From: Bdellovibrio reynosensis
Lineage (GTDB): Bacteria > Bdellovibrionota > Bdellovibrionia > Bdellovibrionales > Bdellovibrionaceae
DNA length: 64,000 bases
Direction: 5' to 3'
NCBI RefSeq assembly: GCF_022814725.1
Contig: NZ_CP093442.1
Coordinates: 3,472,001 to 3,536,000, forward strand
The translations under genes and the position numbers were made by a program. Of the stretch, positions 9,901 through 16,302 are shown one piece after another (the first letter of the stretch is position 1; each line of letters starts with the position of its first letter). The notes beneath the pieces are model-generated. The model did not search any database, was not told the DNA's origin, and saw only the letters and a program-made list of their open reading frames with translations.

Positions 9901-10227
9901 CACATGACTTCAGATGCTAAAGCATTCGCTGCTGCATACGGTGCGTTCGGTGAAGGTATGGCAGAAAACTTATTCACATTCAGAGCAGCGATGAAACTTG
10001 CTGGTCCGAACGTGGGTGTTGACTACCTAATTGAAGGTACTCACGTATCTATGTACTTCCGTGAATGGAACGTAGACTCTAAAGGTCGCTGGGTTCCTGC
10101 AGTTGTGGCGCCTAAATACAAAGGCTTGCCATTTGAACCTGCAACTCGCCACTCAAGAGTGCGTGGTATGATCATCGGTAACTCAGATGCTGGCAAAGTT
10201 CCTCATCTGACTACTGTGAACTACTAA
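6988..10227 (+). CDS. Large secreted Gly-Asn-Asn repeat protein with unknown C-terminal domain
   Basis: 1079 residues. An AAAGGAG site precedes the ATG and a signal peptide (residues 1-23, ending LAFA) follows. After a short unique segment with a Cys pair (CLINKQLVKC), residues about 76-405 are a run of three-residue units, mostly GNN, with V, I or T replacing Gly at regular places. Residues about 406-485 are Thr/Ser-rich with TTFGD repeats, followed by an acidic DDDDDG cluster. The C-terminal 585 residues are complex, rich in aromatic residues, and look folded, with glycine-rich segments such as GIIFSAGAGVGPIGVGV. I do not recognise this domain. It is probably exported to the surface or periplasm, where the repeats may form a stalk. 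A terminator follows and the neighbour upstream is an HTTM module. Confidence 0.9.
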   Translation: MVGMSRKMVFLAGVSLVANLAFANNPSGSGKKPIVDLGGKGGFINLNSAEQRADGMCLINKQLVKCADLKGSKPFAGNSGNNGNNVINGNNGNNTNNGNNGNNVISGSSSNGSSGNNGNNVNNGNNGNNTNNGNNGNNVVSGNGSSGSNGNNVINGNNGNNTNNGNNGNNVNNGNNGNNTNNGNNGNNVINGNNGNNTNNGNNGNNVNNGNNGNNTNNGNNGNNVNNGNNGNNTNNGNNGNNVNNGNNGNNGNNGNNVNNGNNGNNGNNVNNGNNGNNGNNGNNVNNGNNGNNGNNGNNGNNGNNGNNGNNGNNGNNGNNGNNGNNGNNGNNGNNGNNGNNGNNGNNGNNGNNGNNGNNGNNGTHGTHGNNGNNGNNGNNGNNGNNGNNGNNGNNGNNGTHGTRGSTTHGDTTFGDTTFGDTTFGDTTTTETTAGDDTATTFETTQGTDTVSTSSSSSTGEETTEGDTTSTSTSTSTSSTSTTGDDDDDGKKLKAKLKPLFHLKFDYGSYIVNLTPQFRDVQPSSMVKYDVKPLASSDSLVYGDYTDGFQKTVYGSIEVGIGAQVQFWFENASGLADHFWAYVGVLPILGKDTESVRYVSSLDKAYAIGGRWSVPKDAGTLDGWDPGDSITYIGHGGIIFSAGAGVGPIGVGVAKLAQGTWETYVEKVGSDKAYVKMSKGKLSSLSLFTNVSILTLNMNEFKYADDGFSFLFDLSTDTGRKAYEDMIRGNVYSSEQFAANKPMNLVERAPVVKVETFRNVSTGRIVSKSLAIPILWDKTYSKGRINSFTSSDIHLDRNTARVHYGIFSDSVDSRFWTTHKEMATMFYGAKYSVDNWDTKSHLESMFGTYSYSFRHEKANGSKLRKGMAELVRKTGLSTLMVGVPDRDLGYAGLEFNVNFSEENTMRLMSAAQRMSQDEFIDVSTDQISGYFANNDPYKLCMIDAGPCVSRVTRATANAASKMYYALRSMHRHMTSDAKAFAAAYGAFGEGMAENLFTFRAAMKLAGPNVGVDYLIEGTHVSMYFREWNVDSKGRWVPAVVAPKYKGLPFEPATRHSRVRGMIIGNSDAGKVPHLTTVNY
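7213..8205 (+). repeat. Coding 9-bp tandem repeat array (Gly-Asn-Asn codons)
   Basis: About 110 units of the form GGN-AAY-AAY inside the secreted repeat protein. The first half has an 18-residue (54-bp) superperiod, GNNGNNTNNGNNGNNVNN, broken by short Ser-rich patches. The second half becomes nearly pure GNN, ending with GTHGTHG and GTHGTRG variants. The third bases vary (GGT, GGA, GGC; AAT, AAC), which argues for selection on the protein. The array is a likely site for replication slippage and length variation. Confidence 0.95.
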
Positions 10228-10250
10228 TCCTTTTGTCCTTAAAGGAAGAG

Positions 10251-10281
10251 AAGGCCGCTGGTGTACAGCGGCCTTTTTTTT
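10251..10281 (+). terminator. Intrinsic terminator of the GNN-repeat gene
   Basis: A perfect 10-bp GC-rich stem AAGGCCGCTG / CAGCGGCCTT with a 5-base loop followed by eight T residues, 23 bases after the stop codon. Confidence 0.92.
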
Positions 10282-10296
10282 ACCTGGGTCGTCGAT

Positions 10297-10401
10297 AAGC
10301 GGGCATCTGACTGCGTTGTGCGGTCCCGTGCTTCTCTCCGACGTACCCTACGGGTACGCCTGCGTTTCGCTCGGGATCCTCCGCCTTGCATATGCCCGCT
10401 T
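10297..10401. repeat. Structured intergenic repeat, copy 1
   Basis: Bounded by a perfect 10-bp inverted repeat (AAGCGGGCAT / ATGCCCGCTT). Inside are TCTGACTGCGTTGT near the left end, CCTCCGCCTTG near the right end, and a central hairpin CGTACCC-TA-CGGGTACG type stem around 10342-10358. The same architecture and the two conserved blocks recur at 58316-58438. It lies between two converging genes, just after a terminator. Confidence 0.85.
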
Positions 10402-10458
10402 CTCGCCAACCCGGGTTTTCCCGGTTGTTCGGGGGAGTTTTAGAAGTAGGCTTTTATT

Positions 10459-12009
10459 TTAAATTGCGTATTCGTACATTAAGTTTTCTGAGATTAGGTC
10501 GGCTACTGCGAATGCTAGTTTTCTTGCATGGGTTTCCCAGTCTTCGGGAGTTCCCTTTGATAGTTTGCTTAATATGTTTTGCAGGTTAGTGAATTTCTCA
10601 ACAAATGCCGGATTATTATCCTTCATTGATTTGCAGGTTTTGAAATACTCCATCAAGACGGGAAGAGCTTGTTCTTTTTCGAAAGCTCTTAGCATGTCTA
10701 AAGATAAAACGTTTGTTGTTCCTTCCCAGATTGAAAAGACCTGGGCATCTCTTAGCAATCTTGGTAGGCCTGTGTCTTCGACATAGCCTGCGCCACCGAA
10801 CATTTCTACTACTTCGCTTGAAATTTGGATGGCTTTTTTAGCTGTGTATAGTTTTAGGATCGGTGTAAGTGCTCTTAACAATATTTTTTGAGAAGCTGAA
10901 ATCTCGCCGACTTCTTCTTTCCCTAGTAAGTGGGATACGTACATGCAGAAAGTAAAAGATCTGCGGAAGTCTTCTTCTAGTTCTGCCAAAGTCACTCGGT
11001 GTAAAGGGTGATCCATTAGGATTTTGCCGAAGGCTTTTCTTTTCTTTGAATAGTCGGTTGCTAAATCAAGTGCTCGGCGCATGTGGCCTACGGCGCAGAT
11101 TGAATTGTAAATGCGAGTGATATTTAGAACGCTCGCGATTCTTTTAATTCCTTCACCTTCGCCGCCGATCATGCGGGCAGGGGTGCCTTGCAAACTTAGC
11201 TCAGCAGTTGGAAGGGCTTTTGTTCCCAGCTTGTCCTTTAGGCGGTGAATTTGGATATTGTTAAGCTGTTGTTGGTCGTTACGAAGTTCAAGGTAAAACA
11301 AGCTTAAACCCCGTGAACCTGCCGGTGCACCATCCGGTCTAGCCAAGGTCAGCGCCATCTGTGATGTCGTTGCCGATGTAAACCACTTCGTCCCATGAAG
11401 GGCATGGGTGGCGCCAAATGGGCTGCTTCCCGTGAATGGATGAGCATCGGTCGAAGTGCCGCTGACGTCTGATCCGCCAGTTCTTTCCGTCATCCATTGT
11501 CCTGCGGTCCAAAACTGACCGGATTTACGGGAAAGTAGGTGGGGAAGGGCGCGGGCTTTTAAATCATCTGGCGCATAAAGTTCTAAGGCTCTTGCTGCAC
11601 CATCGGTCATCGCTAACGGGCAAGAAAAGATCGCTGAGCTTGGGGAATATAAATACAGCAAAGACATTTGATAAACGCGGGAAAAGGCCCCTAGCTTACG
11701 ATCATAGGCCGTAGCTACGATACCTTCTTCTGCTGCTACTTTTTCAAGTTCTTTCCAACCATTCGAAGTGGCGATTTCGTCAATGCGACGGCCCCAAGGA
11801 TCAAAGGGAATATGGCGAGGAGGATTTGCCTCTGCCTCTTGGGCCCAAATGAGCATGTCCGTCACTGCTCTTTCGCCGAGATGGTCAAGATGGGAAAGTG
11901 CAGTTTTTTGCGCCTCTTCAGGTAAAAGTTTTTTTAAAACTTTTTGAAGTGTTTCATCAGAGCGGAAAGTGTTCGTGAGGACGGGGCCCTCTTGATAAAA
12001 GTTTTTCAT
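10459..12009 (-). CDS. Acyl-CoA dehydrogenase family flavoprotein, AidB-like
   Basis: 516 residues, close to E. coli AidB (541) in layout. Signatures include MTERTGGSDVSGTST, HRLKDKLGTKALPTAE, GGEGEGIKRI, and the C-terminal MFGGAGYVEDTGLPRLLRD followed by IWEGTTN. These form the FAD-binding and four-helix regions of the acyl-CoA dehydrogenase fold. AidB is tied to the alkylation response in E. coli, but many AidB-like proteins probably oxidise acyl-CoA substrates, so the physiological role stays open. It is a single gene, converging on the GNN-repeat gene with the structured repeat between them. Confidence 0.9.
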   Translation of the reverse strand: MKNFYQEGPVLTNTFRSDETLQKVLKKLLPEEAQKTALSHLDHLGERAVTDMLIWAQEAEANPPRHIPFDPWGRRIDEIATSNGWKELEKVAAEEGIVATAYDRKLGAFSRVYQMSLLYLYSPSSAIFSCPLAMTDGAARALELYAPDDLKARALPHLLSRKSGQFWTAGQWMTERTGGSDVSGTSTDAHPFTGSSPFGATHALHGTKWFTSATTSQMALTLARPDGAPAGSRGLSLFYLELRNDQQQLNNIQIHRLKDKLGTKALPTAELSLQGTPARMIGGEGEGIKRIASVLNITRIYNSICAVGHMRRALDLATDYSKKRKAFGKILMDHPLHRVTLAELEEDFRRSFTFCMYVSHLLGKEEVGEISASQKILLRALTPILKLYTAKKAIQISSEVVEMFGGAGYVEDTGLPRLLRDAQVFSIWEGTTNVLSLDMLRAFEKEQALPVLMEYFKTCKSMKDNNPAFVEKFTNLQNILSKLSKGTPEDWETHARKLAFAVADLISENLMYEYAI

Positions 12010-12137
12010 ACCCCTGAGTTTAGGCTTTCAGAGGGGCCAGGACAACAATATGTCAATCGACTCGCCTTTTTAGAAAAAAGTCTTGCTGTTTTGTAAGCTT
12101 ATATCTATAAGACCCCCTCGTTTTACAGGGAGGGATC

Positions 12138-13034
12138 TTGATCCGTTTTGCTTTGATTTTGAGCCTTGGTTTATTGGTTTCTTGCGCACCTAAAACTGGT
12201 ACGCAAATCGCAATTAAAAAATCTACGACAGGTATCATGGGTGGCACCATGGTTGCTGAAGAATCTCAGATTGCTTCTGTGATCGTCGGTATCTATGACA
12301 CTCAAGATAACGCTATCTGCACTGGTTCAATCATCGCAGAAAACTATATTTTAACTGCAGCTCACTGTGTGCAAACCAAGCCATCAAAGTTAAAATTGGT
12401 ATTCGGTCTTAATATCGACGAAGTTATGGCGACTCGCGAGCCAGACGTTCTTCAAATGTACACGCGTACAGTGACTCACATCCAAATCCACAAAAACTGG
12501 AAACCTGAAGAGCAAGAAACTAAAGAAACAGATTGGGGCGATATCGCTATCCTTAAGTTCTCAGGTGCTTTGCCTCCAGGATTTAAGGCAGTTCCAATGT
12601 TGAAAGATGACAGCATTATTCGTCGCGGTCTTTCTGTGATGGTGGCTGGTTACGGTGTTTCCCTTGTTCACGCTGAACCAGTTGAAGCTCGCAAAGTTAA
12701 AAACCTAGAAGAGGCCATGGAATATGGCGAAGTTATCTGTGACGATGACTTAAAAAATTGTCTGCAAATCGAAATGTCCGGGGACGGAGAGTTAAGAGAA
12801 ACGCAAGCGCCAGTGGGTTCAGTTCAAGAAACTGAATTCCGCCTTGATGAATCAAAAGGTCATGGCACTTGCTCTGGCGATTCTGGTGGTCCGGCTTACG
12901 TGAAAGTAAACGGTCAATTATTCTTGGCCGGTATCACAAGCAGAGGAAGTATCCTTTGCGATACAACGGGTGTTTACACCAACGTTGCAACTTATGTCCC
13001 TTGGGTGACAGAAGTTCTTAAAAAAGGACTTTAA
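12138..13034 (+). CDS. Trypsin-like serine protease (S1 family) lipoprotein
   Basis: A 298-residue exported protease. The N-terminus has a lipoprotein signal with the lipobox LLVSC, so it is probably membrane anchored. The S1 catalytic triad is visible: His in TAAHC, Asp in DWGDIAILK, Ser in GTCSGDSGGP. The activation-site-like IMGG lies at about residues 33-36. The Cys residues next to His and Ser fit conserved disulfides. The start is a TTG at 12138 with AGGGAGG upstream. Such secreted proteases are abundant in Bdellovibrio-like predators and may attack prey or periplasmic proteins; the target is unknown. Confidence 0.92.
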   Translation: MIRFALILSLGLLVSCAPKTGTQIAIKKSTTGIMGGTMVAEESQIASVIVGIYDTQDNAICTGSIIAENYILTAAHCVQTKPSKLKLVFGLNIDEVMATREPDVLQMYTRTVTHIQIHKNWKPEEQETKETDWGDIAILKFSGALPPGFKAVPMLKDDSIIRRGLSVMVAGYGVSLVHAEPVEARKVKNLEEAMEYGEVICDDDLKNCLQIEMSGDGELRETQAPVGSVQETEFRLDESKGHGTCSGDSGGPAYVKVNGQLFLAGITSRGSILCDTTGVYTNVATYVPWVTEVLKKGL

Positions 13035-13040
13035 AATTAA

Positions 13041-13066
13041 AAAGGACCCTAAGGGGTCCTTTTTTT
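13041..13066. terminator. Intrinsic terminator
   Basis: Stem AAGGACCC / GGGTCCTT with a TAAG-type loop, flanked by an A-run on the left and seven T residues on the right, between the protease gene and the converging DUF4383 gene. It could act in both directions. Confidence 0.85.
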
Positions 13067-13075
13067 ATTTCTTCA

Positions 13076-13612
13076 TTATGTCTTCGGGATGCGTCGTTTA
13101 AAGCTAACCATGGCTCCAATCAAAAATGCCCCGGCAATAAGTAAATGCAGAATGTGATCTGAAGTGCCGAACTCAAGCACCTCTGGCGCTGGCTTCCAAA
13201 GAAAGCGATCTGGGTGGATGGCGCCATGACTAGGAATTCCGGAAGTTCCAATAATAAAACCTAAAAGGCCTAAAGCACCATAGATCGCACCGAAAATAAC
13301 ACTGAAACGGCGAGCATTAGCTAAGCTATCAAAGCCAAACCACATCGCCGCAGCCCCTGATACAACGTGAATCACATTGTGGGTGTAGCTTAAGTGCGCG
13401 CCTAAAAAGTTATCAGCCACAAAACCAATTAAACCTATCACCACAGAAGAAGCTCCAAGGACCACGCAGACTTCCTGAGCATAGGATTTTTTCGTTGGTG
13501 CTGCCACCTGAGTGGAAGCAGCAGGTTTGTAAGCGCGGGATATCGAAGGTTCAGGGCGTTGAGCTTGGGGAGGAATAGTCGGTTTTCTTCTGGGTTCTCT
13601 TTCAAGTTCCAT
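13076..13612 (-). CDS. DUF4383-like small membrane protein
   Basis: 178 residues. The first 45 are Pro/Arg/Lys-rich and disordered. Four hydrophobic segments follow. The region THNVIHVVSGAAAMWFGF and the later HILHLLIAGAFLIGAM, with conserved His and Gly positions, resemble DUF4383 proteins. No enzymatic role is known to me. An AGAGGAG site precedes the ATG at 13612. It is a stand-alone gene converging on the protease gene. Confidence 0.75.
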   Translation of the reverse strand: MELEREPRRKPTIPPQAQRPEPSISRAYKPAASTQVAAPTKKSYAQEVCVVLGASSVVIGLIGFVADNFLGAHLSYTHNVIHVVSGAAAMWFGFDSLANARRFSVIFGAIYGALGLLGFIIGTSGIPSHGAIHPDRFLWKPAPEVLEFGTSDHILHLLIAGAFLIGAMVSFKRRIPKT

Positions 13613-13696
13613 AGGGCTCCTCTTTCGTGTCCTTTGATTATGGAGGGCCCGAATGGGGAAAGCATTTTTGAAGAAAACAAAGTGATAGAAAACAGG

Positions 13697-13721
13697 AAAA
13701 TAGCCCGGGGAGGGCTATTTT
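13697..13721 (-). terminator. Intrinsic terminator of the purine operon
   Basis: Stem AAAATAGCCC / GGGCTATTTT, whose downstream half continues into T residues on the reverse strand. It overlaps the stop codon of the adenine deaminase gene and closes the leftward operon. Confidence 0.75.
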
Positions 13722-15483
13722 AAGCTTCTTGAAAAAGCGAAATGAACTGAAACTTGCTTACGTCCACCAATCCACGATCAGTCAGCTTCAAGGTCGGAAT
13801 GACGGGTAATGCTAAGAATGCCATTTGAATAAATGGTTCATCCAAAACAACGCCTTGAGCACGGAATGCCACCTTTAGCTTTTCAATGCCTGATTTGATT
13901 TCTTCAGCACTGTCTAAGCTTAAAAGTCCTGCGATCGGTAGTTTGACAAGGGCTTGGATTTTTCCCTGATCAACGACAACAAAACCACCACCACATTCAA
14001 TCAAAGTATTAGCGGCAAAGGCCATATCAGCAGCATTGGTACCGATCACCATCAAGTTGTGGGAATCATGGGCTACGGAACTTGCAATCGCCCCTGATTG
14101 AAGGCCCAAACCTTTAACCAATCCTAAGCCCGCCGGCAGATTTTTTCCGTAGCGTTCAATGTTGGCCATGAATAGCACATCAGTTTCTGAAAAATTCTGT
14201 CCATCAAAGCCCACTAACAAATGCTTTGTGATAATCTCATTAGGAACGATTTCAATGACGTTGTAGCTTCCTTTTTTCAGATCGTATTGCAGATCTGTCG
14301 ATACCAGCGGTTTTCGTTTCATGGTGTTTTCTAAAGGCGGCTGGGATTTTGTTAGTTTTTCCTGAATATGGTTTTCTAACTTCAATTCAGAAACAAACTT
14401 CCCACCAATAAGAACATCTTTGATTGCGACCTGCTCAAGATTTTTAAGCAACACGATGTCTGCTTTTTTTCCAGGGGCGACCAAACCCAAGCGTTTCAAA
14501 CCAAAGTGTTTCGCTGCAGAGTAAGTGGCAAGTCGGTAAGCCACGTGCACGGGGACACTGTGCTTGTTTATAAGTTCTTTGATCAGAAAGTTAATGTGAC
14601 CTTCATGGGAAATTTCAAAGGGATTACGATCATCAGTGCACAATAGGCATTGAGCTGAAGAAAAATCATTCACAAGCGGAGCCAGAGTTTTTAAATTCTT
14701 CGCAACGCTGCCCTCGCGAATAATAAGCCCCATGCCTTTTTGAAGTTTTTCTTTTCCTTCATCCAAGGTCACAGTTTCATGGCAGTTCTGTATCCCGGCT
14801 AGCAGATAAGCATTAAGCTGTTTGCCGCGCAAAAGGGGAGCATGCCCATCAAGGTTTAAATCATCAAAGGCTTCCACTTTAGCTAAAACATTTTTGTCAG
14901 CGTAGATGACACCTGGGAAGTTCATCATTTCGGCTAAGCCTAAAACAGAAGGATGATCTTTAAATGATTTCATCTCGTCTAAAGTAAAATCACTGCCGGT
15001 GGTTTCAAAACCAGGCAAAGCTGGAACACACGAAGACATCTGAACAAAAAGGTTTTGTTCCATCAGTTCAGCCGAACGCAGAAACCAGGAAAATCCTTTA
15101 GCGCCAAGCACGTTCGTGATTTCATGGGGATCACAAATCGCTGTGGTTGTTCCTAATGGCAAAGTCGCTTTTTCAAATTCAAATGGCGACATCATAGATG
15201 ACTCAATGTGCAGGTGGCCGTCGATAAATCCAGGCGTTACGAAAGCACCTTCACCATCGATCATTCTTTTTGCTGGGCTGTCTAGATATTCTAACCCAAC
15301 ACCGACAATGTATTGGCCACCAACCGCAATCGCCGTCGGGTAAATTTCGCCAGTGATAACATCCAGCAACTGAACATTTGTGATCAGAAGATCTAACTCG
15401 GCATCGCCACGGGCTTGGGCTAAACGTTGTGGAAGTTCCAAAGAAGAAATTTTTTGAGTCTTTTTATTGCCCAGGGCTGCCAT
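13720..15483 (-). CDS. ade: Adenine deaminase
   Basis: Converts adenine to hypoxanthine and ammonia in the cytoplasm; an amidohydrolase with bound metals. 587 residues, normal for the AdeC type. The metal-binding region GFIDGHLHIESSMM and the CDPHEITNVLG block are diagnostic, followed by LDGHAPLL, the CTDDRNP aspartate and the C-terminal domain with SVAHDSHNL. It is the last gene of the xdhA-xdhB-xdhC operon, 15 bases after xdhC, so its hypoxanthine product can go directly to xanthine dehydrogenase. Confidence 0.95.
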   Translation of the reverse strand: MAALGNKKTQKISSLELPQRLAQARGDAELDLLITNVQLLDVITGEIYPTAIAVGGQYIVGVGLEYLDSPAKRMIDGEGAFVTPGFIDGHLHIESSMMSPFEFEKATLPLGTTTAICDPHEITNVLGAKGFSWFLRSAELMEQNLFVQMSSCVPALPGFETTGSDFTLDEMKSFKDHPSVLGLAEMMNFPGVIYADKNVLAKVEAFDDLNLDGHAPLLRGKQLNAYLLAGIQNCHETVTLDEGKEKLQKGMGLIIREGSVAKNLKTLAPLVNDFSSAQCLLCTDDRNPFEISHEGHINFLIKELINKHSVPVHVAYRLATYSAAKHFGLKRLGLVAPGKKADIVLLKNLEQVAIKDVLIGGKFVSELKLENHIQEKLTKSQPPLENTMKRKPLVSTDLQYDLKKGSYNVIEIVPNEIITKHLLVGFDGQNFSETDVLFMANIERYGKNLPAGLGLVKGLGLQSGAIASSVAHDSHNLMVIGTNAADMAFAANTLIECGGGFVVVDQGKIQALVKLPIAGLLSLDSAEEIKSGIEKLKVAFRAQGVVLDEPFIQMAFLALPVIPTLKLTDRGLVDVSKFQFISLFQEA

Positions 15484-15498
15484 GGTGATTTCCTTTAG

Positions 15499-16302
15499 TT
15501 ACTCGGTCTTAGCAGAAATTTCGTCTTTTGTTCTTAAAAGCTGTGCAATGATGCTAAATGCAATTTCTACGGGTGAATTGCTGCCAAAGCTTTCCCCCAT
15601 CGGACAATGAAATTGCGCAATGGTTTCATCACTTAGACCTGCACTTCGTAAATCATTTTTTAAGCGCACATGTTTCTGATCGCTGCCGATATTGCCGACA
15701 TAGCTAAAGCGATGACGCTGCTTCATAGTTTCAGTTAAAATTGGCAGGTCCGTCCCGTGCCCCATTGTCATGACTGTGACATAAGTGTTGTTTGGAAGTT
15801 TGCTTACTTGCCCCGCCATGTCTTCAGTACACATGGTCTTAAGCTTGTAAGAGCTAGGCATTTTTTCTAACCATTCCTGGCGTGAATCAAAACAAGAAAT
15901 GCGACAATCAAGTTTTAACAAGAGCGGAACGAATTCCTGGGCGATGTGGCCAGCACCAAATACAGCTACATGAAAGGGATGATCGACTTCAAAAAGTTCA
16001 AAAAAGAAACTGACAACCCCACCGCAGGTCATGCCGATATCTTTTTGCAGATTCCAGTCGACCAGCTCGTGATGTCTTTTTTCTTGCAGCATTTTTTGTG
16101 CTTCTTGAATGGCGCGATTTTCTACCTTGCCACCCCCGACAGTTCCATAGACAAGGCCTGTGTCAGTGACAATCGCCCGTGCCCCTACATCCTGCGGGGA
16201 AGAACCAATTTGTTTAACCAAAGTCACGACAACAAAATTTTTGCTGCCGGATTTCAGTTGAGTGATCGCGGATAAGAAATCTTCAAAGTTGCCTTTACTC
16301 AT
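15499..16302 (-). CDS. xdhC: XdhC/CoxI-family molybdenum cofactor insertion protein
   Basis: 267 residues. The N-terminal XdhC domain has VKQIGSSPQDVGARA and TVGGGKVENRA; the C-terminal Rossmann-like domain begins VAVFGAGHIAQEF. XdhC proteins bind the molybdopterin cofactor, help its sulfuration and insert it into xanthine dehydrogenase. The 5' end overlaps the end of xdhB by 8 bases, a sign of one operon with coupled translation. Confidence 0.93.
   Translation of the reverse strand: MSKGNFEDFLSAITQLKSGSKNFVVVTLVKQIGSSPQDVGARAIVTDTGLVYGTVGGGKVENRAIQEAQKMLQEKRHHELVDWNLQKDIGMTCGGVVSFFFELFEVDHPFHVAVFGAGHIAQEFVPLLLKLDCRISCFDSRQEWLEKMPSSYKLKTMCTEDMAGQVSKLPNNTYVTVMTMGHGTDLPILTETMKQRHRFSYVGNIGSDQKHVRLKNDLRSAGLSDETIAQFHCPMGESFGSNSPVEIAFSIIAQLLRTKDEISAKTE

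Noticed and set aside
10261-10443. Short open frames across the first structured repeat, and similar ones at 58319-58519 across the second.
   Set aside because: They follow hairpin DNA, have no ribosome site, and do not encode similar proteins between the two copies.
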